The position numbers were made by a program, and so were the translations under genes. Source: Hamiltosporidium magnivora (Eukaryota; Microsporidia; Dubosqiidae). From it: 20,008 bases of DNA. The DNA lies in assembly GCA_004325065.1 (NCBI GenBank), contig PITI01000132.1, positions 1-20,008 of the forward strand, written 5' to 3'. Positions 11,151 through 20,008 of this stretch are shown here, piece after piece. Position 1 is the first letter of the stretch. Each line of letters opens with the position of its first letter. The notes under the pieces are model-generated. The model was given only the letters and a program-made list of their open reading frames with translations. It was not told the DNA's origin and did no database searches.

Positions 11151-12014
11151 TATATGTTTTCTAGATTTTCATGTTTCTCCGTATAAAAACTTTTATTTTA
11201 TAATTTTTTAGCGTAATACTATTTCCCTCATTTTTGCATGTTATGGAATATTTCTAATAAATTTCTAAAATTGCTCAATTATTTAAATTTTCCATAATAT
11301 ATAAAGATATTTTCATGTTTTTTATGGCTAAAAATAGTGGTTTGCAGTTTAAATTATTTTCCTAGTTATATACTGTTCTTGTGATGCCTAACTATAAATT
11401 GTCTTCATGGTCTTGTTCTGTGCCAATATTTAGAAATTTTCTTCATATGGGAGTGAACTGACTAAGAAAAGCAACATAATACTTGATGTTTCTTCGAATA
11501 TCTGAGTTTGACTATCTATCTAGAGTCTACCCATGATGTACTACAATATTTGAAGTCAGTTTCACCAATAATTTAAATCTGGTTTTTTTTTTTTTGTTTG
11601 TTCAATAATTCAGAAAGAAATTTTCTAAAAATGTCTGTATTTCTCTCATTGCCTACCCTTAGACCTTAGTATTTGTAGTCTCTTGCCTTTCCTGTTTAAA
11701 ACTTAAAATTTTAAGATAAAAATTTTGAGAACAGGAAATTTTAATAAACGGCATTTATCAAATTTTAAAACAAAAGAAAAGTATTCCTATTTAAATTTTT
11801 CCTTAAACATAGATAATTTATTCGAGGCTTTGATTATAAAGACTGACGAAAAAAAATATAAATGTAGTCTAAGTTGTTTACAATATTTCGATATTCGTTA
11901 TTTATATTTGAATAATTTCTTTGGGCCAACACAGTCTTTTTGCAAGATATAACACTGCTGAGTAAACCGATGGTATATTCTGAAAAATGTAGTTTAATTG
12001 GTTAATATCTATAG
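11151..12014. other. AT-rich spacer between the two mobile-element relics
   Basis: Nothing recognisable on either strand. A T-tract lies at about 11583-11596. The 75-codon open frame at 11725-11952 begins with TTG, so it is not a credible eukaryotic gene; its translation is Asn/Phe/Leu-rich and matches nothing I know. The stretch just after 11150 may include the lost 3' end of the integrase-type transposon, but I find no terminal repeat. Confidence 0.5.
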
Positions 12015-12268
12015 CAGTGATTCCCAACCTTTTCTGAGGTACGGAAAACTTTTGCAGAAAATATTTTTTAGAGGAGCACCTAAGTTAAAAGAAGTATTTG
12101 TAAGCAGGGTTTTAATAAAACTGTAAAATAATAATTGAAACACATATTTATTATAGTTATATCTTAATGTATATGAAAGAAATAGTTAACTACATATGTC
12201 TATTCATATAGTCGTCATGATTATTGCGGAGCACTGTTGCTCTGCGGAACACCGATTGGGAACCATTG
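12015..12268. mobile_element. hAT-like non-autonomous element (MITE), 254 bp
   Basis: The left end reads CAGTGATTCCCAACCTTTTC and the right end reads GATTGGGAACCATTG, which reversed gives CAATGGTTCCCAATC. With one further outer G, the ends match at 13 of 16 positions. The consensus CAGTGGTTCCCAACC is the familiar terminal inverted repeat of hAT elements of the Charlie type. Just inside the right end is a GC-richer block with a small hairpin (GCGGAGCA / TGCTCTGC, 12226-12245), also usual in such elements. There is no open frame, so it would need a transposase supplied from elsewhere. I cannot see an 8-bp target duplication: the flanks ATCTATAG and CATTTACT do not match, so the copy is probably old or an end has drifted. 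It lies about 540 bases before LRR gene B. Confidence 0.72.
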
Positions 12269-12765
12269 CATTTACTTATAAGTGTTCTTTTATGTCGAAA
12301 AAAACGAATGAAATAATATCGGAAAGACGGATTTTTTAAGTACAAGAGATGATTATAAAATATTGCGAAACTTTCTAAAAATACTATTGCATTAATAGAT
12401 TTGTCAAATCGAAAATTTTCAAAACGTTGATTATATCATCTAAAAATTTATGTGTCTCTATTATATCTAGCTAATTAAAAAAAGAGCTGGTGATATTTTA
12501 AAGATTTTATCAGTATTTTAATAAATTAAAAAGATTTTATTTTAATCGTTTTGCTGCTAAGTACAATGGATTCATGTATTTAGATGTATTAAAGCAAGAA
12601 ATTATAGCTGCTGGAAGGAGTATCTAAACTTTGAGAAATCTCTTAATCTTTTATTTTTCTTCTTTTGTAAATCAAAAAAGTAAAACTATTATAGAGGGGT
12701 ATTTAATCTATCATAAATCAAAAAAAAAATATAAATATATTAATTGATAAATTAAAATCTATATT
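12269..12765. other. AT-rich spacer upstream of LRR gene B
   Basis: No gene recognised. The word AAAGATTTTAT occurs twice about 30 bases apart (about 12500 and 12530). A 42-codon open stretch follows to about 12627; its translation includes KYNGFMYLDVLKQE, but it is unrecognised and of a length expected by chance. Confidence 0.5.
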
Positions 12766-12811
12766 AGATGAATAATTAATTTATATAACAAATTATTTGT
12801 TCCTCCTATAA
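12766..12811 (+). promoter_or_regulatory. Putative core promoter and leader of LRR gene B
   Basis: AATAATTAATTTATAT ends about 26 bases before the start codon and resembles the A/T block before gene A. A pyrimidine stretch TTCCTCC (12800-12806) lies just before the ATG; C-rich motifs close to start codons are described for some microsporidia, so this may be a transcription signal. As in gene A, an in-frame TAA directly abuts the ATG. Confidence 0.3.
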
Positions 12812-15424
12812 ATGTTTTGCAAAAAATTGTTACTAATACTAGAGGATTCTCTTGGTGATGAAAAAACTCAAAAATTATATGAATTCTGTAAATATTTAAC
12901 GAAAAGATGCCTCGGGCTAAATGTTATCGGTTTCATTTCTTCTTTTTTATTCCTTCTCGAAATGAATCATTGCATTCGTATAATTGTAGATTTTAATGTG
13001 TTGGATAATCCCGAATTTCTTGCCACAAAGCGCCCATATAGTTTTACTCCTCCAAATTCTTATAATGAAGACTTAAATCATGAAACCGCAGCAGCTTTTT
13101 ATCAAAATAGTCAGTGTTCGTCTAAAATAGCTTCAAATTATTCTGGCAATAATACGCAACATCACGAGTACGATGAATATAAAAAAAAATTAAAATTAGA
13201 TACGAAATTTGAATCAAAATGTCAACAGTCAAAATATAGTGCTACATCTTTTCATACTAGCAATTATCTAAATTCAAAAACTACTACTATTGAGAGCAAT
13301 ATAGAGCATCTTATGTTTCATAATATTGGTAACAATGAAGATTTAGATTGCACGAAAAATCAAGGAGCTAAAAATACCTTAGTACATCAAAAATCTAACA
13401 ATCTTGTGACGTTTGATTATTTACAGACTTTTAAAATTCGATCTAAATATTTCGACGAATTGGCTAAGACTGAAAATGAACAAATAAGGCTTAATATAAA
13501 AGATATAACAAAGAGTAATGTGGATAGTCATATTTTCGAAGAGTGTATTAATGTTTTAAAAAATGGATGGAATTTGGATTTTCTTAGTATAAAAGAAGAA
13601 GAATTTCTAATAATAATCTGGCTTCTGTATGATCTTATATGCTACGCAGAATCTAATGCATTATTCATATTGTATAAAAATCTACTTCCGTTTATATTTC
13701 TGTATTTAACAGATGCATCATTCTTTGATGAATTAAATTTTTTTAACGTTGATTTTGTGAATCATTATAAATATTTTTTACCATTCATTTATGTACTATA
13801 TGATACAATCCATGTAACATATAATTCGATTGTGAAAGAATTAGTTTTTATTGAAAAAGAACAAGTTACAACAGATATTTCATTAGAAACACATGATATT
13901 GATGAAATCATAATTCGAATCACACCCCGAGCACTGGAATTAATTCTAAACGAAAATTTTGAAAAAAAATTAATCATATTGAATCATATAGTTTGTTCAT
14001 ATAGAATAAAAGGTATAAGAATATCAAAAGACAATATATTTTTTACTGAAATTAAAGATTTAGACTTTGCTTGCAACCCAGTCCATGAAAATACTTCATT
14101 AAAAATGCAAACAAGCTTCGCAGTTGTTTTTAAAAACATAAATTCGATAGATAAAAACAAAATTACTTCTATCGAATTTGAAAGAATAATAATTTCAGAT
14201 ATTGATTTTAGCTTCTGCATGGCTTTAAGAAATTTAAAATCGCTGATTTTAGTACATTGTGATGGTGAAAAGTCAAATATTTTTTTTCGTAGCCTATCGA
14301 AAAATTTCCCGGAATTAAGAGCGCTGAGGATTATAGGATTTATACTGAAGAATGGTTTTTTCAATAATTTATCACTTGAGAGTCTAAATTTTTTAGATCT
14401 TTCGTGTTGTGAATATAAAAGTGATCTAAAATTCTATAAATGCCCAGAAATTAAATATTTGCAAGAATTTCATATAAACTATTCCAAAATGAATTATAAG
14501 ATAATTAATTCTATAATGTTGAGCGCAGAATTAAAAGTACTTAGTATGAGAGGAGTTGATTTTTACCGATTAAAATATTTTGAAAATTGCGATAATTGGA
14601 AAGACACGTTTGAATATCTAGATTTATCTCGATGTATGTGGAATAATTTCTTTTTGGATTTTTTTTCTGCAAATATTATAGCTGAAATTCTAATTTTAGA
14701 TCATCTATGTGGCATAACGCATTTAAAAAGAATCCTTAGTCAGAAATCACTGCAAAGGAGCACAAAAAAACTAAGTTTATCAGGCAGTTTAGTAGATGCG
14801 GAATTGCTATTTTTTATAAGCGGCTTTGGAATTCTTGAAAGCCTAAATATATCGGCTTTAGAAGAAAACACGAATACTTCATTGAATTCTAACCATAATT
14901 ATTTGAATAACTTAGTATCACCAAATCCAACAAGAAATAAACTAGAAAATGCCTCTCTTTCCTTTATTAATCAGTTTAATAGGCTTGCTGAGCTTGATAT
15001 ATCTGATGTTTGTCTTAAAGCGGGATTTATGGCTTATATTTGCCTCCCTTGTCTTATAATCTCGCTAATAAAAATCGACATATCTGGAAACTTACTTTGT
15101 CCATACGATATTTTTCAAATCGGATTGCTTATAAACCTTAGACATCTAGTCATTTTTCTAGATAATGAAGTATTTTCAGAATTCCTTAAAATTCACGGTA
15201 ATTTACGATGCTTAAACTTGGAAACTCTTATTCTATGTTCAACAATTATAAATAAAGATGTAAAAAATCTTATCATATCACAGCCTTTATTAAAAAATGT
15301 AGAATTAAGAAAATGTATCATTGAACCAAATATTTTTAGAATAAATTGTAGTTCAAAAGCCATATTTTTTGAAAATAAAACATTTATTGTTTCAGGCGAA
15401 TGGCTAGATTTTAATCACAGTTAA
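12812..15424 (+). CDS. Leucine-rich repeat protein B with BTB/POZ-like segment, paralogue of A
   Basis: Intron-less, 870 residues, start bounded by an abutting in-frame TAA. It has the same order of parts as gene A: an N-terminal cap with a hydrophobic stretch at about 33-50 and CIRIIVDF at 54-61; an Asn/Ser/Thr-rich hypervariable linker at about 64-198 that lacks the bipartite basic cluster of A (only KKKLK near 124); a BTB/POZ-like segment at about 200-295 (FKIRSKYFDELAK, IRLNIKDITKSN, EEEFLIIIWLLYDL); a conserved middle with TPRALELI and SYRIKGIRIS (about 371-405); and LRRs at about 451-835 (LKSLILVHC, FEYLDLSRC, LAELDISDVCL, LRHLVIFLD, LETLILCST). At about 681-716 it has an Asn/Ser-rich run where A keeps a normal LRR. 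By eye, 21 of 28 residues match A at B 226-253, and 26 of 38 match at B 798-835. Likely a binding or scaffold protein; substrate and location unknown. Confidence 0.93.
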   Translation: MFCKKLLLILEDSLGDEKTQKLYEFCKYLTKRCLGLNVIGFISSFLFLLEMNHCIRIIVDFNVLDNPEFLATKRPYSFTPPNSYNEDLNHETAAAFYQNSQCSSKIASNYSGNNTQHHEYDEYKKKLKLDTKFESKCQQSKYSATSFHTSNYLNSKTTTIESNIEHLMFHNIGNNEDLDCTKNQGAKNTLVHQKSNNLVTFDYLQTFKIRSKYFDELAKTENEQIRLNIKDITKSNVDSHIFEECINVLKNGWNLDFLSIKEEEFLIIIWLLYDLICYAESNALFILYKNLLPFIFLYLTDASFFDELNFFNVDFVNHYKYFLPFIYVLYDTIHVTYNSIVKELVFIEKEQVTTDISLETHDIDEIIIRITPRALELILNENFEKKLIILNHIVCSYRIKGIRISKDNIFFTEIKDLDFACNPVHENTSLKMQTSFAVVFKNINSIDKNKITSIEFERIIISDIDFSFCMALRNLKSLILVHCDGEKSNIFFRSLSKNFPELRALRIIGFILKNGFFNNLSLESLNFLDLSCCEYKSDLKFYKCPEIKYLQEFHINYSKMNYKIINSIMLSAELKVLSMRGVDFYRLKYFENCDNWKDTFEYLDLSRCMWNNFFLDFFSANIIAEILILDHLCGITHLKRILSQKSLQRSTKKLSLSGSLVDAELLFFISGFGILESLNISALEENTNTSLNSNHNYLNNLVSPNPTRNKLENASLSFINQFNRLAELDISDVCLKAGFMAYICLPCLIISLIKIDISGNLLCPYDIFQIGLLINLRHLVIFLDNEVFSEFLKIHGNLRCLNLETLILCSTIINKDVKNLIISQPLLKNVELRKCIIEPNIFRINCSSKAIFFENKTFIVSGEWLDFNHS

Positions 15425-18400
15425 AACAAGAAAATTATACGTTATAGATTTTGATCAATTATTGTTTGAATTCTTTACACATTGTGCGAATATTTTCACA
15501 ACCCTATTCACATTCTTTAATTATGAAGCTTCAATTTTAAGTTTTCAAACAAAAAGAAGCATAATTCTGCTCTGAAACACTTACTTAACCCAGTTAAAAT
15601 TACTTTTGATTTTAGCTTCTGCTTAAAACTGACACAAACTTGAAATCCAAACGAAAAAATTTCTTGTCAATATAGCTCATCTAATAAACACTAAAACTTA
15701 TTACACTATAATAAATTTATATTAACTTATAAGATTATTTAATAAATCTGCCTCAGCTTAGAACATATGAATATTTAGAAATAGTATAGATTTCGATTTT
15801 AGCTTTTTTTGTTAGAATTATTCTTTTAAACCCAACATTATATATCACCATCATCTATGAATTAAGATTGTTTTAATTAATTCAGTGTTTTAATTTTGAT
15901 TATAGAATGTTTTGAAAATTTATGGCCATTATTCCTAAAAATTTCTATCTATTTCGTTAATTTTCACCATTAAGTCACTCTATAGAAGATCTAGTTTATG
16001 AAAATATTCGAATAATTAATTTAAAAGAACTATGAAAGCTATTGTTTGTTGTAAGAAATCCTTTAATCTATTTGTTATATTAGATATTGTATCTATGAAA
16101 ATAAAAAAAATCGATTTACTTATTAAATTTAAGCAAGAATGGTCTATATTGTGTCCACCTTAGAATTTATTCGTGTCCAAAAATACTTGGTTCACGTTTT
16201 GCAATAAATTTTATTTAAAGTTTACAATAATTTCTTAATTTGCCATTTTAAAGGTTCTTTTACAATTCTAATCATGTTCCACGATTTTATTTGTATATAT
16301 TTCCGTAAAATAAATATGTATAGGGAAACCTTCTTATAAATGTCTTTATAAATTTCGAGCAGATATCATATCTCTTTCTTTGGAAAATATCCTGCTGGAA
16401 TACAAAATTTGAATAAAATGTTTCTTAAAAATAAGTCTTGACGTTCAATAAGAAAACTTACCAATTTTTTAGACATTAAATTTACAAATAAATTCATATG
16501 TGTATAGTTTAAACCTAGAGTCTATTTAATGACGCGGATTATCTTCTTATAATTATGGTTTTTATATATCAACAAACTATTTTAATAAATAAAATGACAA
16601 ATGTCTCACTTGTAATATCACATGCCATTTCTAAAATACCGTAATATTAAATTCAGATAAATCTAATCATCATTCATACTTGTAATGTTCAAAATCGATT
16701 TATGTTTCAAGTAAGGCTATTTTTTAGTTAAAAAAATTCAAATTATCGGCTGGTGATTGTAATAAGTAAATATAATAGAAATAAAGAAATGATGTTGAAT
16801 AAAATGCATTATAAATCTTTCCAAATGGTTTATTTATGGTTTGGAATACTGTATAGTATCTACAACTTATACAAAACATTTTTAGCTGTGCTAAAGCAAT
16901 TTACAAGCATTAGCTTTGAAATTATTGCATTTTTAACTTAATGAGTAAAAATATTAAATCTTATGGTTTAGGAAAATGTTTTTAGTGGTAACTAAGACTT
17001 ATAAACAAAGTTTTTATAAATTTGTAACTCTTTTTGTACCTAGAACAGATTTGAAAGTTAAAATCTATAAAACTTCAATTGAGAACAGTAAAAATATAAA
17101 GAAAATATATTTGGTATTACCTCAATCCAAAGTAAAAATGGCGCTATTTTGTTCAATACTAAAGGTAATAAAATATATTAATATAAAATTATAATTTCTG
17201 TATGGATAAGTAACAGCTGTAGCTGCAAGGCTAACAACAAAAAAGTCTGAATTTTTCTTATATAATTAAAAAACAAACTACTAATATTCTCGATACCAAA
17301 TAAATTCGGATTCTTTGTGATGAGTATAAATGTATTAGCCTTACGTCATAATAAGTACAGAAATTTTACAGTAAATTAATTTTTTTTTAAAAAAAACTCA
17401 TAAAAATGATATCTAGGAATTTATATCAACTATAACAGAATATCACAGTATCTAGATACATATTCAATTTCAATTTTCCTTGCAGGAAATAAAAGTGTGA
17501 AATTTTACCAAAATATGAGTATTTGAATGGTCAAAGCCAGAACAAAAAACAGAATACAGTATGAACACCTTTAATTTTATTTGTATTTAATCAGTTTAAT
17601 ATGCGATAATACGACTTGATTATCTAAAATATTTAAGGCTTTTATATTTTTCTGTTGAATTATAAGTCTTGACAAGATGTGTTTTAACTTTATACTAAGA
17701 AATGATTAAAAATATGCTTTTTTATTTAATTTTCTAATTTTTTAAACATTTAGCGGTAAATTTTTATGATCAGTACTTCAATTATGATTTCTTTACAGTA
17801 AATACTCTTTAAATTTTATTTCTTAAAATGAAATGTTCCAATAAAATTTCTTTAATACAAAACTAACGGTAATTGTAAGTATTTTAACGTATAGAAACCA
17901 CCTAGAAAATTAAACTTAATATTATCCAAGGAATCTATAACCTACGAACCACCGCTTTAAACATGATATCCATGTTAAAAAAAATTTCATAAATAAAAAT
18001 ACAGTTTAATACCGAGAAATCTGAAGCATAGAAAACAATATTCAAATAAATGTATATTTGAGTTAAATATATAAGATGACATGGAGATATTTTCTTCTGT
18101 CTTATTCTTTTTTGAGTAACCTTAATTTTCATTACAATATTTTTTCTATAAATTGTCTTTAGATTAAACATTCTATACACTTTATTATTACATTCCATAA
18201 TGTATTTATAATCTGGAGTGAGAAGAGCGGAAATTTTTTAATTCGTCTTTAAATATCATAAATAACGTGATTATTATTGATAAATTTATATATTTTGGTC
18301 ATTCTCATGATGTATCTTCTTTTTTTTTATTGATTAACAAATAACCTTTCATTTTAGCCACATTTTCATCATTTAGAACATCTAAGTTTCAAAAAAAGCT

Positions 18401-20008
18401 CAAGAATATTTTTTTTGGCAAACTAAACTCTTTCGACTCAAAAATTGTAGCGAGATATATATTTTTTGAATATCTTGCAGACAGAGCCATTGTTTTAACA
18501 CTAAGAGAACTAATAGATCAAATATTTCTTTCGATTTATTCTTAATGTCAAGAGATTACTTTAAACAAATTATATTGCAAAATTTAAGAATATTTCGTAT
18601 AAATACATAACTCAAAATGAAAATAATATGTGTTATAAAAGCTTACATATAGTCTTGTTTGAAATATTTTTTTTTATTGTTGTATGTCCTCTATCTTCGC
18701 TATTAAGAAGCAATCATTAAATCATGAATTCGATCAATAAAAAAAAAGTAAAAAATTAGATAAAGATAAGAAAAATGTGTAGCTAAGAATCGCACTTATT
18801 CCGTTTGAGTATAGAGGAGAGCCAGCTATAAAAAAAAATAATTTAAAATCATCGCTGGATTTAACTTAATCTAATAAAGTTACAAAATTCAATTCTTTTT
18901 TATGATTTAACACAAAAAACTCTGAATTATAATTAAAACATTCACAAATTCACTTTCAGTTTAAATGGTCTTTTAGGTAAATCAATATCAAAACATTTTA
19001 AAAATAAAAAATTATTTTTTTATTATCTTTGATTGTTCTACAAAGATGTTAAAATGCTATCATAATGAAATCAATCCAGAACTATAAAATAAATTTTCTA
19101 GCATTATATGTTATAAAAAAATTATAAATACTCATTTCATTACTATATATTGTAAAAAAAATCTTATAAATACATTTATTATTGTGAGATTCTTTCTAAT
19201 AAATCCTTAAATTTGCTCTATTTTTAACTATTAAATCTATTTGATATAAAAAAGTATATTCATAGCTTTTTTACTCCTTAAACCTTAAATATTGTATAAA
19301 ATAAATATTTAAAATACAAATCAAGATATAGAAAATAGTCTAAAAAAACTTAAGAATTATATTAAACATACGCTATAGGACTTATACTATTGATGCTGTA
19401 TTTTTAACAAAATAACTATATTTAGAAATATTACGAAAAAGAAATATATAATCACCAATATATTCTCTGGTCTTTAAAAACAATATAAATCTTAATTCTT
19501 CATTATAATTTAATAAAAGAAATATTCTAATATTTATGTTCTTATGAATCGGTAACTGCTAAAAAATATATTTTTCTATTCCAATATATATATATTTCTA
19601 AATATAGTAAATTAAAAACAATTTAAATGATAAAATATATTTTTAGTAAATCAAATTAAAATAAAAAAAATCTATAAAAGTAAATTAAAATAAAAAAAAT
19701 CAGATTCTTTTACGATTCTTTTTACAATAAAGAAGCTAAAAATCCAATTCATTAATTCCCAAATATAATAAAAATGTCTGTTAAAATTTAAAATAAAGAT
19801 TCATTATAAATAAAAAATATTATAAACACAGTATATTTTACAAAAAAATTTCTTTGTAAAAAATCTATAAATATTTATAAATTATTAAATATATAAAAAA
19901 GTAACATATTCTCATATTAGTATATCAATAATATTTTTATATTCATTCCTAAAAACCAAATAAAGTTTGATTCATATAAGAAATAATATTTACGATCTCA
20001 TAATCACA
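15425..20008. other. AT-rich intergenic region, no gene recognised
   Basis: About 4.6 kb without a supportable gene. An AATAAA lies at 15710-15715, about 290 bases after gene B, too far to call confidently as its poly(A) signal. Two short frames follow one another at 16753-16941 (GTG start) and 16976-17194, and an 87-codon frame lies at 17935-18198 on the minus strand. None resembles a known protein and all are of chance length. From about 19050 to the end the sequence becomes almost pure A/T with loose repetition. For example, two imperfect copies of a roughly 40-base unit containing TATAAATAC lie at about 19100-19180. Confidence 0.55.
19653..19701. repeat. Short exact direct repeat, A/T-rich
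   Basis: The 20-base word AAATTAAAATAAAAAAAATC occurs exactly at 19653-19672 and again at 19682-19701, separated by nine bases. A related AGTAAATTAAAA word also occurs near 19606. It is most simply replication slippage in low-complexity sequence. Confidence 0.7.

Noticed and set aside
11725..11952. 75-codon frame
   Set aside because: It starts with TTG, which is not a credible eukaryotic start, and has no recognisable family.
16753..17194. Two short consecutive plus-strand frames
   Set aside because: The first begins with GTG. I considered them as halves of one broken gene, but neither translation resembles a known protein, and both are of chance length.
17935..18198. 87-codon minus-strand ATG frame
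   Set aside because: About one such frame is expected by chance here. It is Ile/Phe/Lys-rich as any random AT-rich translation would be, with no domain visible.

Overview
The window looks like the nuclear genome of a gene-poor, AT-rich microsporidian of the large-genome kind (a Hamiltosporidium- or Edhazardia-like organism). The reasons are a strongly A+T-biased sequence, intron-less genes, and only two convincing protein-coding genes in 20 kb. Those two are members of a fast-evolving leucine-rich-repeat (LRR) family of a style common in microsporidia. The organism call is inference from style; no rRNA or tRNA is present to fix it.

Layout. 1-2962: AT-rich flank with no recognisable gene. 2963-5557 (+): LRR protein A, 864 residues. 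5558-9600: about 4 kb of AT-rich spacer with one 9-bp perfect hairpin. About 9600-11150 (+): a badly decayed integrase-type transposon gene, readable only by hopping between frames. It keeps traces of the zinc-binding N-terminus, the DDE core with its SDNG and GKPRH motifs, and a cysteine-rich tail. 12015-12268: a 254-bp element with hAT/Charlie-like inverted ends. 12812-15424 (+): LRR protein B, 870 residues, a paralogue of A. 15425-20008: AT-rich spacer without a supportable gene, ending in simple A/T-rich repeats.

Genes A and B share one architecture: a conserved N-terminal cap with a hydrophobic stretch, a hypervariable Asn/Ser-rich linker, a segment that reads like a divergent BTB/POZ fold, a conserved middle, and a long degenerate LRR array. 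If the BTB reading is right, this would be a microsporidian BTB-LRR family, possibly adaptor-like. They are same-strand neighbours 7.25 kb apart, and the spacer between them holds the two mobile-element relics. That fits gene duplication followed by spacer growth through transposon insertion and decay. All shorter open frames here are about what chance predicts at this base composition.
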